NCBI GenBank assembly: GCA_030674185.1
Contig: JAPXFY010000031.1
Location: 41,817,532 to 41,881,531 of the forward strand
DNA from: Monoplex corrugatus
Lineage: Eukaryota; Mollusca; Gastropoda; Littorinimorpha; Ranellidae
DNA length: 64,000 bases
Direction: 5' to 3'
Shown: positions 23,208 through 32,879 of the stretch, in pieces
How positions within the stretch are numbered: position 1 is the first letter of the stretch
Layout of the letters: each line of letters starts with the position of its first letter
Position numbers and translations under genes: made by a program
The notes under the pieces: model-generated
Seen by the model: the letters and a program-made list of their open reading frames with translations, nothing else
Told to the model about the DNA's origin: nothing
Databases searched by the model: none

Positions 23208-23882
23208 ATAAATATTCAGTGGGTATGTCCGGATTGTCTTTCTTGTGGGAAAGAAAAACGGGGGCCACTGGAAGCAAAGATAGATTTATGGCTATCTATG
23301 TTCCAGTCTGTTGAGAACAGACTGAAGAAAGTAGAAAGTGCTACTGGGGTCTGTCTGGACCAGAAAATTGAAGAAATAGTAAACAAAAAACTTGATGAAA
23401 AGATGAAGGAAAGAGAAGAGAAAGAGAAAAGGGAGTTGAACCTTGTTGTTGTTGGACTGACAGAGAGCAGTAAGCCAGATTCCATAGAAAGACAGCAGGA
23501 AGACATGAAAAAAGTACAGGACATTGTTAACAAAATATGTCCCGATCTACAAGACAAAAAGATAGAAGAACCAGTGAGACTAGGCAGAGTGGGAGGGTCC
23601 AGGCCGAGACTTTTAAGGATAAAGGTCCGTTCATGGAACACAAAGAGGGAGATCTTAAAAAATGCATACAAAATAAATAAGGATATCATTGCCAAGGACA
23701 ATAAAGACAGGATTTTTATAAATCCTGACTATACCCCCGCAGAAAGATTACAACAAAAAGAATTAAGAGCAGAACTGAAAAAAAGAATTGAAAATGGAGA
23801 GAAAAACTTGAAAATTCGAGGTGACAGGATTGTGACAGTGCAATCAGTAGGTGCTACTGGGGCACATGACGTGAAACATTGA
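23208..23882 (+). pseudogene. LINE-B ORF1 with partial PHD finger (5'-truncated)
   Basis: The frame is open upstream of the ATG at 23298 and reads IQWVCPDCLSCGK, the W-x-C-x2-C end of a PHD-type zinc finger. PHD domains in ORF1 are known from CR1-group LINEs. A coiled coil follows (Glu/Lys-rich, QKIEEIVNKKLDEKMKE), then NLVVVGLTES, RLGRVGGSRPRLLRI and a C-terminal basic domain ending at the TGA at 23880-23882. No stop interrupts this part. Function: RNA-binding chaperone of the retrotransposition particle. The true start lies upstream of the truncation point. Confidence 0.75.
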
Positions 23883-23954
23883 CAATTAAATCAGCCAGAA
23901 CAGTAAAAAAAAAAATGCAGAAAATGTAAATATTGTAAATAAAGGGAAGTTTGT

Positions 23955-26783
23955 AAGCAATGAGTGTAAAGTTTTTTATACAAATATTGATGGATTAATA
24001 AACAAAAGAGAAGAATTATTGTTTTTGATAGAAGAAGAGGAACCAAGTATTGTTGCCATCACTGAGTTTTTAAGCAAAAGTCAGTCAGATTATTTTTTTA
24101 GCAGAATACACTATTCCTGGCTATACTGAATATACCAATGCCAAACCTAAGAGGGGCGTTTTGATGTATGTTAAGACAAACCTGAATGCTCAGGAATGTA
24201 TTAAACTTAACACGACACATTTTGAAGAATGTGTATGGGCACATTTTGTCACTAAATATGGATTAAAAGTCCTACTGGGATGCATATATAAAAGTCCTAA
24301 TACCACTTCAGAAAATGAAGAAAATTTATGTAAACTGTTAAACGATAAATATATATCCTCATTTGATAAAGTTTGTATAATGGGAGATTTTAATTTTCCT
24401 AACATCGACTGGAAGGGAAAATGGACAGGTGTTAGGGATAACACATTTATGGAATGCTTGAATGATGCGTATTTAATACAAATGGTAAAATCTCCAACTA
24501 GAAGAAGGGAGGGACAAAAATCAAATATTCTTGACTTGGTGATAACAAACGATGAAGAATTTATATCTGAAATTAAACATTATTGTCCCATAGGCAAAAG
24601 TGACTATGAGGTACTGATTTTCGAGCTGTATGTTCAAACACCCAAAACTCAAAATACTACAAATTATAAGTTTAATTTCAAAAGAGGAAATTATGCAAAG
24701 ATGAAACAAGAACTGAGTCAGGAAGATTGGACAGTTTTAAATTCCATGGATGTTGATAAGACTTGGGACACAATAAAAAATAAAATCCTACTTTCAATGG
24801 AACAAAATATACCAAAAATAAAAACCAGTGATAATGTAAAAACTAAACCACTGTGGATTAACAAAAAAGTTTGGAGATTAATAAAAAAAAGAAGCATTAT
24901 CTTTTTAAGAGGTTTTTAGAAACTAAAGTGGGGAAAGACTATCTTCATTATATAGCGATAAGAAACAGTTGTACCAAAGAAATTAAACGTGCAAAGAAAG
25001 AATATGAAAAAAACATAGCAAAAGACTGTCAATTTAACCCTAAAAGATTTTGGAAATATGTGCAATCAAAGTGCAAAGTAAAAGTAGGTATTAGCCCATT
25101 GACTAAGGCTGATGGTGACACTGCATTATCCGACATTGATAAAGCAAATACCTTAAATAAATCTTTTGCTAGTGTATTTACAAAAGAGAACTTGGAAAAT
25201 CTACCATCTATAAATATAGCAAATTGGTCAGATGGCAAAACAATAACAGATTTGGTAGTTACACCTGAGGCAGTTGAAAATAAGTTAAAGATGTTAAATG
25301 TAAATAAGGCTCAAGGACCTGATAATATTCATCCGAGGATTTTAAAAGAACTGAGTAAAGAACTATCTGTTCCACTCAGCATATTGTTTAATAAATCGCT
25401 GGAAAGGGAAATAGTACCTACAGAGTGGAAGAATGCATACGTCACAGCTTTGTTCAAAAAGGATACAAAAAGTGATCCTGGTAATTATAGACCAGTTAGC
25501 CTAACTTCAGTACCATGCAAAGTATTGGAATCTATAATAAGGGATGTTATAGTTGATCACATGACTTTAAGTAAACTTTACACAGAATGTCAGCATGGTT
25601 TCCGACAACATAGATCGTGCATTATCCAGTTATTACAAGTAATGAATTGTTTTACTAATCTATTGGATAAAGGAGAGAATATAGATATTATTTACTTGGA
25701 TTTTAGAAAAGCGTTTGATTCTGTTCCGCATGAAAGATTGCTTATCAAACTGCAGTATTATGGAATTACAGGTAAATTACTAGCTTGGATTAGAACTTTT
25801 TAAAAGACAGAAAACAATTAGTTAGAGTTGGAAATGATTACTCTAAATATACAGATGTACTGAGTGGTATACCTCAAGGGAGTATACTTGGTCCTGTTCT
25901 TTTTACTATTTTCATAAATGATTTACCTCAGAAAATTAATAGTTTTTGTAAGATCTTTGCAGATGACACTAAAATATACAATACATCTTCTGATCATAGT
26001 ATATTGCAGAAGGATTTAGATACATTGGTCCATTGGTCAGAAACTTGGAATCTTTCCTTTAATGCTTCCAAATGTAAAGTCTTGTATTTAGGAAAAAGTA
26101 ACCCATGTAACAAATATTCTATGATAAATGATGGTATTACCTGTGAAATAATAGAATGTTTAGAAGAAAAAGATTTGGAGTAATATTTGATAAAAGTCTC
26201 AAATTTGATAATCACATTCAAAATGTTGTTAATAAATCAAACAAGTTGCTTGGAATCATAAAAAGAACATTCTCATACATAAGCAGGGAGACATTTTTAT
26301 ATTTGTACAAAGGCTTAGTGAGGCCTCATTTGGAGTATGGTAACATTATTTGGTTTCCACGTCTTAAAAGACAGTCAGCATTGATAGAGAAGATACAAAG
26401 AAGAGCTACTAAATATAATTCATGGTTTTCAAAATTATTCATATAGAGAAAGATTAGAATTACTCAATTTACCCAGTTTAAAAGCAAGAAGAATGAGGGG
26501 AGATCTGATCCAAAGTTTCAAGATTTTTAACAATATAGATGACGTAGATAGAACAGAATTTTTCAAACTGACAAATTATGACAAAACAAGAAATAATACT
26601 GATAAAATATTTATAGAATATTGCAAGACTAACATTAGAAAGTTTTATTTTACAAATAGAATTGCACATGTATGGAATAAATTACCAAACGAAATTAAAA
26701 GAGCACAAAACACAAACTCGTTTAAAAACCAGCTTGACCATTGGAAACATTACATCGAACTTAAATGCGAATATGATGAATGA
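23955..26783 (+). pseudogene. LINE-B ORF2 (endonuclease plus reverse transcriptase), disabled
   Basis: The endonuclease shows NIDGLINKREELL, VAITEFL, CIMGDFNFPNIDWKGKW and IGKSDYEVLIF. The reverse transcriptase shows AQGPDNIHPRILKEL, DPGNYRPVSLTSVPCK, YLDFRKAFDSVPH, LSGIPQGSILGPVLF and IFADDTKIY, followed by the thumb and C-terminal region ending at the TGA at 26781-26783. Frameshifts occur near 24095, 24885 (A-run), 25800, 26175 and 26410. At the last two, the paralogue at 54823-55722 differs by one or a few bases and keeps the frame, so these are recent lesions in this copy. It is inactive. Confidence 0.88.
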
Positions 26784-27037
26784 ATCATCAAAAAAACCAC
26801 AAAAAAACTGGGCGTACGACAGACCTTGACTACGAGTGTAAGAAAATAAAAATAAAAATGATGGGACTTGAAATAGCCAAACGGCTAATGTGTTATGTCC
26901 CTATTACTAAACTAAACTAAACTAAAACTAAACTAAACACAAGGCACCTGCGTCGTTATTGCATATGGAACTCATTCCGAGCGTGGAGACGTCACCTTGA
27001 GAAACTGAAACTGAAATTGAAACACGAAGATCACCAC

Positions 27038-27262
27038 GATTGTTCGATTGTTTAGGAATTTTGTCAACTCCATCAATATCCAGAATTTCCAACAGTATCA
27101 TGAGTGTATTTCTCCTTTGATTGAGTTTTTCCGCTACTTTATTACAACTATTCTCGGAGGAAGATTAACCAGGATTGTTTTGGAATTTTGTCAACTACAT
27201 TGATATCCAGAAATGTCAATTGTGTGTCTGTTTCTCCTTTGGATTGAGCTTTTCCGCTGTTT
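27038..27262. repeat. Diverged direct duplication upstream of CDK9
   Basis: 27038-27135 and 27172-27262 share GGAATTTTGTCAACT, ATATCCAGAA and TTTCTCCTTTG...TTTTCCGCT. They are a degenerate tandem pair about 130 bp apart, in the 5' flank of the kinase gene. Confidence 0.7.
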
Positions 27263-27618
27263 TAATGCCGATTATGTTCGGTTTTGCTTTGTGGCGTTCT
27301 CACTAACAGTCGTCGCCATTCGTATCCAAGGGAAAAAACTCGCGATTAGGCCATTTGTCGATCTCTACACACGGAGACGAATTAACAACCATCCATGTGA
27401 GCGGATTCTGGATTCTTACATAATATATAATTTTGTATATAAATCGTCTTCACCATTGGCTGTGTTGTCAGGTTGTCGGTTGTCTGAAGTAGATGCAATG
27501 CCGTGCTAGTAACAAAAAAGGTAAGTCTATAGAAGACTGCCTCGTATACTGAACAGTATTAGGCCTATATGTTGCCAATTACGAACAGACTCTAGTCTAG
27601 AGTTTGACTGTTTTCAAG
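27263..27618 (+). promoter_or_regulatory. CDK9 5' flank / probable 5' UTR
   Basis: Non-repetitive sequence between the duplicated segment and the start codon. A consensus donor-like AAGGTAAGTC occurs at about 27520 and an acceptor-like ACTCTAG at about 27590, so a short 5' UTR intron is possible. No TATA box was recognised. Confidence 0.35.
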
Positions 27619-28881
27619 ATGTCTTCTACTTCTAGTTCTATAAACAGGGCTGAACAAAGGGAAAGGGCTGGGGAACAGGCGCCGTCGCATCGACCGGAAC
27701 GTGGACACGCAAGTCCCAGAACGAGTGGACATGTTGCTTTAAGTGCGAACCGATTTTCGCCATTCGAAAATATTAGATATCCATACTGTGCTGATGATTC
27801 AAAGTATGAAAAGTTGGCGAAAATCGGGCAGGGTACCTTTGGAGAGGTGTTCAAAGCGAGAGATCGCACAACGAAGAAAATAGTTGCCTTGAAAAAAGTG
27901 TTAATGGACAACGAAAAGGAAGGCTTTCCAATTACAGCCCTGCGTGAGATAAAAATCTTGCAGTTGCTGAACAATGAAAACGTTGTTGCGCTAATTGAAA
28001 TAGTGTCATCTAAAGCAACTGCAATGAGTCGCTATAGGAGCCAGTTTTACTTGGTGTTTGAGTTTTGTGAGCATGACCTTGCAGGCCTGCTCAGCAACAT
28101 GCAAGTGGGTTTCACGCTGCCTGAGATCAAAGAGGTGATGAAGCAGTTGATGAATGGTTTGTACTACATTCATCGCAACAAGATCCTGCACCGTGATATG
28201 AAGGCTGCCAACATCCTGATCACCAAGCAAGGTGTGCTAAAGCTGGCTGACTTTGGCCTGGCCCGTGCTTTCAGCATCAGTACACGTCAGCAGCTGCGTT
28301 ACACTAATCGTGTTGTGACTTTGTGGTACCGGCCACCAGAACTATTGCTGGGTGACCGAAACTATGGCACTGCCATTGATCAGTGGGGAGCAGGGTGTAT
28401 CATGGCAGAGATGTGGACCCGTAATCCTATTATGCAAGGCACAACTGATCAGTCTCAACTTACACTGATCACACAGTTGTGTGGCTCAATCACACCAGAA
28501 GTGTGGCCAGGAGTGGAACGACTGGAGCTGTACAAAAGTGTAGAGCTCCCACAAGGGAACAAGCGCAAAGTCAGAGACCGTTTGCGTTTTTTCATTAAAG
28601 ACCAATATGCCCTAGACCTTCTGGACAAGCTGCTGACTCTGGACCCTTCCAAGCGCATTTCCTCCATGGAAGCACTGAACCATGACTTTTTCTGGATGGA
28701 ACCTGAGCCCATTGCTTTGACTAACATCCTGTCTCGCCTGGGGACCTCCATGTTTGAGTACCTGGCTCAACCACGTCGTCCAGCCCAGCACGCCCAGCAG
28801 CACCAGTCTCGCTATGCTCCTTTGCCTGCTGCCAACAACAGGCCTCCGAACCCTGATCAGCATTTTGAACGTACCTACTAG
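27619..28881 (+). CDS. CDK9: Cyclin-dependent kinase 9 (P-TEFb catalytic subunit), intronless
   Basis: The 420-residue serine/threonine kinase starts at ATG 27619 (A at -3); an upstream in-frame TTG is not needed. Motifs: glycine loop GQGTFG (70-75), catalytic Lys in VALKK (92), the diagnostic PITALRE cyclin-binding helix (104-110), HRD (191-193), DFG (211-213) and the T-loop RYTNRVVTLWYRPPE with its activating Thr near 229. The C-terminus LNHDFFW...SMFEYLAQPRR matches the CDK9 tail. CDK9 pairs with cyclin T in the nucleus and phosphorylates the Pol II CTD and pausing factors to release paused polymerase. Length is normal for animal CDK9 (about 370-430). The whole CDS lies in one exon, whereas vertebrate CDK9 has several, so it may be a retrogene or a gene that lost its introns. 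No genomic poly-A tail is visible. An old LINE relic begins within 70 bp of the stop. Confidence 0.95.
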   Translation: MSSTSSSINRAEQRERAGEQAPSHRPERGHASPRTSGHVALSANRFSPFENIRYPYCADDSKYEKLAKIGQGTFGEVFKARDRTTKKIVALKKVLMDNEKEGFPITALREIKILQLLNNENVVALIEIVSSKATAMSRYRSQFYLVFEFCEHDLAGLLSNMQVGFTLPEIKEVMKQLMNGLYYIHRNKILHRDMKAANILITKQGVLKLADFGLARAFSISTRQQLRYTNRVVTLWYRPPELLLGDRNYGTAIDQWGAGCIMAEMWTRNPIMQGTTDQSQLTLITQLCGSITPEVWPGVERLELYKSVELPQGNKRKVRDRLRFFIKDQYALDLLDKLLTLDPSKRISSMEALNHDFFWMEPEPIALTNILSRLGTSMFEYLAQPRRPAQHAQQHQSRYAPLPAANNRPPNPDQHFERTY

Positions 28882-28929
28882 TCAAAACTAATATCCTGTA
28901 TCCTTTGGCAGTATTAGTATCTGTTGTTT

Positions 28930-29124
28930 TTGCATATGTGTGTGTGACTTTTCTTGATTTATCTGCTGCATATGTTACCTTAGAAAATGGTGTTCTTGTA
29001 AAAATTGAAAAAAATCTTCATTGTATTTTGGGTTCATCATTTGCGTGGATTAAATCTTACCTCATTGACAGAAAAGATTTTATTAGGGAATAGTTCAACG
29101 TGTGCTGAAAGTCAGTTAAAAGTA
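28930..29124 (+). pseudogene. LINE reverse-transcriptase relic, left part
   Basis: The frame FLDLSAAYVTLENGVLVKIE...SSFAWIKSYLIDRKDF matches the RT palm segment of CR1/L2-type LINEs (LLDLSAAFDTxDHxxLLxxLE...AWFxSYLxDR). It is cut at 29125 by the TTAA element and resumes at 29926. Confidence 0.65.
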
Positions 29125-29925
29125 TTAACTCTTTGAAGACGTAATATAGTTGCCTTGCACAACCACTGTGGACGTGATCAACGGGACCTGCCACAACCCT
29201 TGGTGACGCATGATTTTGGGGGGGGGGGGGGGGGGGGGGGTTAAAAAATTCTCAAAAATACAGATTTTACAGCACAAGAACATATTTTATATCAAAATAA
29301 AATTCAGTTTACGCTCTTTGAGCTGAAGCTACATACAAGGACAATACATCTGTTCTACTTACCTTCCTAGAAGGTGAAATGGGGTAGGGTTTTGGCTCTG
29401 GGAAAGAAGTTTTTGATTGACAGTAATCCAACACATAAAGTCAGTAAAACACCCATTCTTGATCAGGTAGGCTACTCCAGAAATCCAGGTAATCACAAGT
29501 CCTTGGTATGACCAGAAGATATAAAAGAACAAACACAGCTTTGTTTTCACACTGGTGAAGCAGCAAAGTGATTATGACGATCCTTTGAAAAAGAAGAAGA
29601 AGAAGAAGGCCTAAATGTCGCCATTTTGGTGCAAGGACAGTCACTCTGGTTGGTTTGGATAAAGGCAAGAAACTGACTAATCGGGATAAAATCGATGCAA
29701 GGGAAGTAACAAACACTTCAGAAGATACCAAAGAGTGTTCCTATATGTGTAGTTAGTTCCCTTAGACCAGCGACTGGCTTGCATCTATTTTTAAAAACCG
29801 CAGCAGAATATCCGCTATCACGTCTCTAATGGTTTGGCCAGCTGCAGCGGAATGTCCGCTGTTACGTCTCTAATGGTTTGGCCAGCTGCAGCGGAATATC
29901 CGCTGTTACGTCTCCGAAGAGTTAA
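29125..29925. mobile_element. 801-bp TTAA-flanked DNA transposon (piggyBac-like, non-autonomous)
   Basis: It begins TTAACTCTTTGAAGACGTAA and ends with the complement of TTAACTCTTCGGAGACGTAA, so the 20-bp TIRs differ at about two positions and both start in TTAA. Near the right end, three ~48-bp subterminal repeats (29801-29916) each contain a GCAGCGGAATATCCGCTG-like palindrome. No transposase frame was recognised, so it is non-autonomous. It splits a LINE RT relic; reading across with one TTAA brings the flanking RT segments into a sensible order. TTAA target choice and CCC/CTC-type ends suggest piggyBac-type mobilisation (inference). Confidence 0.75.
29218..29240. repeat. Poly-G run (23 G)
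   Basis: Twenty-three consecutive G bases inside the TTAA element, the longest homopolymer of this kind in the window. Confidence 0.95.
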
Positions 29926-30110
29926 GACTTCGTCCATGGCCCACTTCTATTCATGTAAATACACACAAAATCCCTTTCTTTGTTGATCAGTCTGTCTCCA
30001 GTCAGCCATTTGCAGATGATACACAACTGTTTAATTGTCTTTCAGACAATTGTTCTGCTATCAGAGTTACTGAGAATTCTATGACTGTATCTCGAATATG
30101 AAAATTTAGA
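29926..30110 (+). pseudogene. LINE reverse-transcriptase relic, right part
   Basis: Continues the relic interrupted at 29125: a degenerate LRPWPTSIHVNT (usually LGPLLFSIYVNDL) is followed by QPFADDTQLFNC, the catalytic DD motif of the RT. The fragment is decayed and has no other LINE domains. 30111-30411 downstream holds no recognised feature. Confidence 0.6.
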
Positions 30111-30411
30111 TGATAGAAAAAATGAAGCATGAATGACAAAACTGGTCGCCCTCCTGATAAATCAAAAAGAACATCTTCCTCTGTATTTTTGTATTATGTC
30201 TTGCATGTTAACAATGCCGTCATTGTATAAATTTACGTCTTGCCTGCATATTTGTGTGTCATATGCATTATTTGTATGCATTCATATGACAATTTTTCTC
30301 ATATCATGATCATGATACTGTTGTTTTCCTTTCCACTTCTTTGTCATATCATACTTTGTCATTTTATTTACAGTTATTTATTGTTCACTTTGGCTTGTGT
30401 GAAGATTTTCT

Positions 30412-31095
30412 GTAAAGCTCCCCCATGGAGATGATGGGGTCTTTTTCAGTATAAATAGTATCCCCATCTTCTCTGCCAGAAATTTATTCTTTTCTGGCAC
30501 TGTCTTTGTTTCTCTTTTGCTCCTTTGCTTTCTGTCCTTTCTTTCTATCATTTTCTGTCTTAACCATTTGACTCCCATACCCTATTCACCAAGTGCAAAA
30601 ACTTAACACTTTGATTTCCTCACCCTATCCACCAGCTTCCTGCAGGAAGCTGGTGGATAGGGCGAGGGAATTAAAGGATGAAGTTTTTGCTTTGCTAGCA
30701 CTGTTGGCATATAATGGCAATGCGGGACGCTGATGGACAGAGTGTGGGAGTCAGAGGGTTAATGATTCTTTCACCTGTATGTGTTCGATAATGCATTTCA
30801 TACTTTCGCTTAGGATTGATAAATGTGTATTATCATACAAATTATGTATTATATTAATTTTTGGCCTTTGAGGAAATGTGGTGTGCAAGTCTGAGAAATG
30901 TTGGGTAAATTTGGCCCATTTTATGTTTTGTGTCCTTTGTTACATTTACATTTTTTAAAGTTTTTGTTTTTTAAATCCCCCGGTGATGAATTGGAGCTGT
31001 CAGCGCCAGGTTCATATGCTTAGATTATGTGTGCGAATGCATTGATGTTTGTACTTAGTTTTCTTTTCCATCATCATCATTATTGTTGTTGTTAT
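30412..31095 (+). repeat. Dispersed repeat R1, copy 4, containing a MITE
   Basis: Same orientation as copy 3, beginning near GGGGTCTTTTTCAG and TATAAATAG and ending in a (CAT)n/(GTT)n stretch. A TTAA MITE is inserted at 30560-30762, just before the segment whose complement reads AGACAGAAAATGATAG. Confidence 0.65.
30560..30762. mobile_element. TTAA-flanked nested-palindrome MITE, copy 4
   Basis: Begins TTAACCATTTGACTCCC and ends GGAGTCAGAGGGTTAA (one base differs from the family end); the inner palindrome (30603-30680) has the GCTTCCTGCAGGAAGC centre. Compared with copies 1 and 3 the long single-copy arm lies on the opposite side, so the element is inverted. It is inserted within R1 copy 4. 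Confidence 0.75.
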
Positions 31096-31499
31096 GATTG
31101 TAACACAGGCTAAAGCTTCTGCAGGTGCTTCCTGCCTAAGCAGATTTGTACAAACCTTACTAGCTAGCAGAGAGAGCAGATGTTTTCATGTATATATACT
31201 ATTAATAATTGTTCTATATTCTGCCTTAACAGCAGTCATACTCCGTCTCTGGGTATTTGGAAGAAATTCAGGTGACTGATCTGGATGGTAGATATTAAAA
31301 AAAAAAGTCTTTGGAGGAGAGAGAGCACGACAGGAAAGATGTTCCCCTAACTACTTAAGAGTAAGACCACAGAGCTCCCGTGGTTTCAAAACAGGAGGGG
31401 AATTTAATTTCTGCGCCTGCAGTTTCCCACTGCTTGAAGAATTATTATCCTCTTCTGTTTTTTTATTATTATAAGTTGTTATATAATACAAGTCTTATT

Positions 31500-31715
31500 G
31501 AGGCCTGGTTGGTGTGGAGGTTGAACTCCAGGCTTTGAGTCTGAAGCCTGCACAGTTTCAAGTCTGGCTTGAGAGAACCTTTGAGTGTGTGTTATCCAGT
31601 CCATCCAACAGTGAATGGGTATCTGACTTGTTCAGGGTCGAGGAAAGGAAATCAACTGAAGAGAAATGGTGGGAATTGCCATTTTCATGCTGAGTTTAGA
31701 AAAGTCTTTTTTTTC
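31500..31715 (+). repeat. Possible tRNA-derived SINE
   Basis: GGTTGGTGTGGAGGTTGAAC could be an A-box region, and CACAGTTTCAAGTCTGGC resembles a degenerate B box 50 bp later. A ~130-bp body and a T-rich tail follow. The assignment rests on these two motifs only. Confidence 0.35.
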
Positions 31716-31793
31716 TTATGTATTTTTTTTTAAAACTTAGAAACTGCTGTAAAGGCCTTTCTGCAGTTTAATAAAAAAAAAAATCCTTTTCTT

Positions 31794-31818
31794 CTCTCTC
31801 TCTCTCTCTCTCTCTCTT
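31794..31818. repeat. (TC)n microsatellite
   Basis: Short CT dinucleotide array. Confidence 0.95.
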
Positions 31819-31987
31819 TCTGTACATGTCGGTTTGTGGTCATCTTTTTTTTTTTACTTTCCTTACTCCTTTATTCCTTCTTCATTGTTTTTTTGTGTGT
31901 GTTTTTTTAAAAACTTGAAACGGTACAATATTACAGAACTTTCTTATGTTTCTGTACCTGTCATATCATGGACAGTGTAATGTAGCA

Positions 31988-32171
31988 TTAACCTTTGACT
32001 CCTGTCCACCAGGATCTGGCATTGCCAACAATGCTGGCAAATCAAAAACTTAATTCTTTGATTCCCTCACCCCATCCACCAGCTTCCTGCAGGAAGCTGG
32101 TGGGGTAGGGTGAGGAATCAAAGGGTTAAGTTTTTGCGGTGGGGGTATATATGGTGCAGTAGTCAAAGGGT
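31988..32171. mobile_element. TTAA-flanked nested-palindrome MITE, copy 5
   Basis: Begins TTAACCTTTGACTCC, has an inner palindrome around GCTTCCTGCAGGAAGC (32085-32100) and ends AGTCAAAGGGTCA. Same nested plan as the other copies, with a short deletion in the left arm. Confidence 0.72.
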
Positions 32172-32215
32172 CAGTGGTTCTTGGCTGAATGGGATGTCTG
32201 GTTTTTGTTGTGATT

Positions 32216-32331
32216 GTAGAACAAGTTTTGAGTTTGTCCAAGAGAGATTCAGATTATAGAACAAGTTTTGAAGTTGTTCAAGAGAGATTCAGATTGTAGA
32301 ACAAGTTTTGAGTTTGTTCAAGAGGGATTCA
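32216..32331. repeat. 43-bp tandem repeat, about 3 units
   Basis: TAGAACAAGTTTTGAGTTTG followed by TTCAAGAGAGATTCAG repeats three times, immediately upstream of the 31-bp array. Confidence 0.85.
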
Positions 32332-32479
32332 GTGCACTTGGACAATTTTTTAAATGCATTCCACCCACTCAGTCAGCAGTTAACTGGCAGACTTTATGAG
32401 CGCAAAACCTATGCACTGACAAGATCTTGAAATGATGGGAATGGGACAGGGGAAAGGACCTGTGAAATACTAAGTTGAC

Positions 32480-32728
32480 ACCACCACAATGATGGAACCA
32501 TCAAGACCACACCACCAGAATGATGGCACCATTAAGACCACACCACCAGAATGATGGAACCATCAAGACCACACCACCAGAATGATGGAACCATTGAGAC
32601 CACACCACCAGAATGATGGAACCATTAAGACTACACCACCAGAATGATGGAACCATCAAGACCACACCACCAGAATGATGGAACCATTAAGACCACACCA
32701 CCAGAATGATGGAACCATTAAGACCAAC
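32480..32728. repeat. 31-bp minisatellite, 8 units
   Basis: The unit starts ACCACCAGAATGATGGAACC and continues to 31 bp. Eight copies, differing by single substitutions (CATCAAG/CATTAAG/CATTGAG). Confidence 0.93.
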
Positions 32729-32879
32729 AGAGGTAGGCCAGTTTTTGATTTTGGGGGCTGGGGTTGTGAAATACAAATTTGGCACCTCCGGAATGATGGA
32801 AACATTTATAATGGGCAGAAAAGGCCAATTTTGAATTTGTGGGCTGCAACTGAAGTGATTATACAATTGTGAGCTTGTT

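Larger units (their letters stand above)
23206..26940 (+). mobile_element. LINE-B, CR1-like non-LTR retrotransposon
   Basis: A nearly complete element: ORF1 remnant with the end of a PHD finger, ORF2 with endonuclease and reverse transcriptase, a short 3' UTR with a TAGCCAAACGGCTA hairpin and an (ACTAA)n tail. It is 5'-truncated within ORF1 and disabled by several frameshifts. It sits inside SINE copy 2. A close relative of its last ~900 bp is at 54823-55722. Confidence 0.85.
22945..27020 (+). repeat. SINE-like repeat R2, copy 2, split by LINE-B
   Basis: The left part (22945-23205, through GGCTCTTGCCATGA) and the right part (26940-27020, from AAGGCACCTG to GAAACTGAAACTGAAATTG) match consecutive portions of copy 1 (1640-1996). 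LINE-B occupies the gap, so the SINE is the older insertion. Confidence 0.7.
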
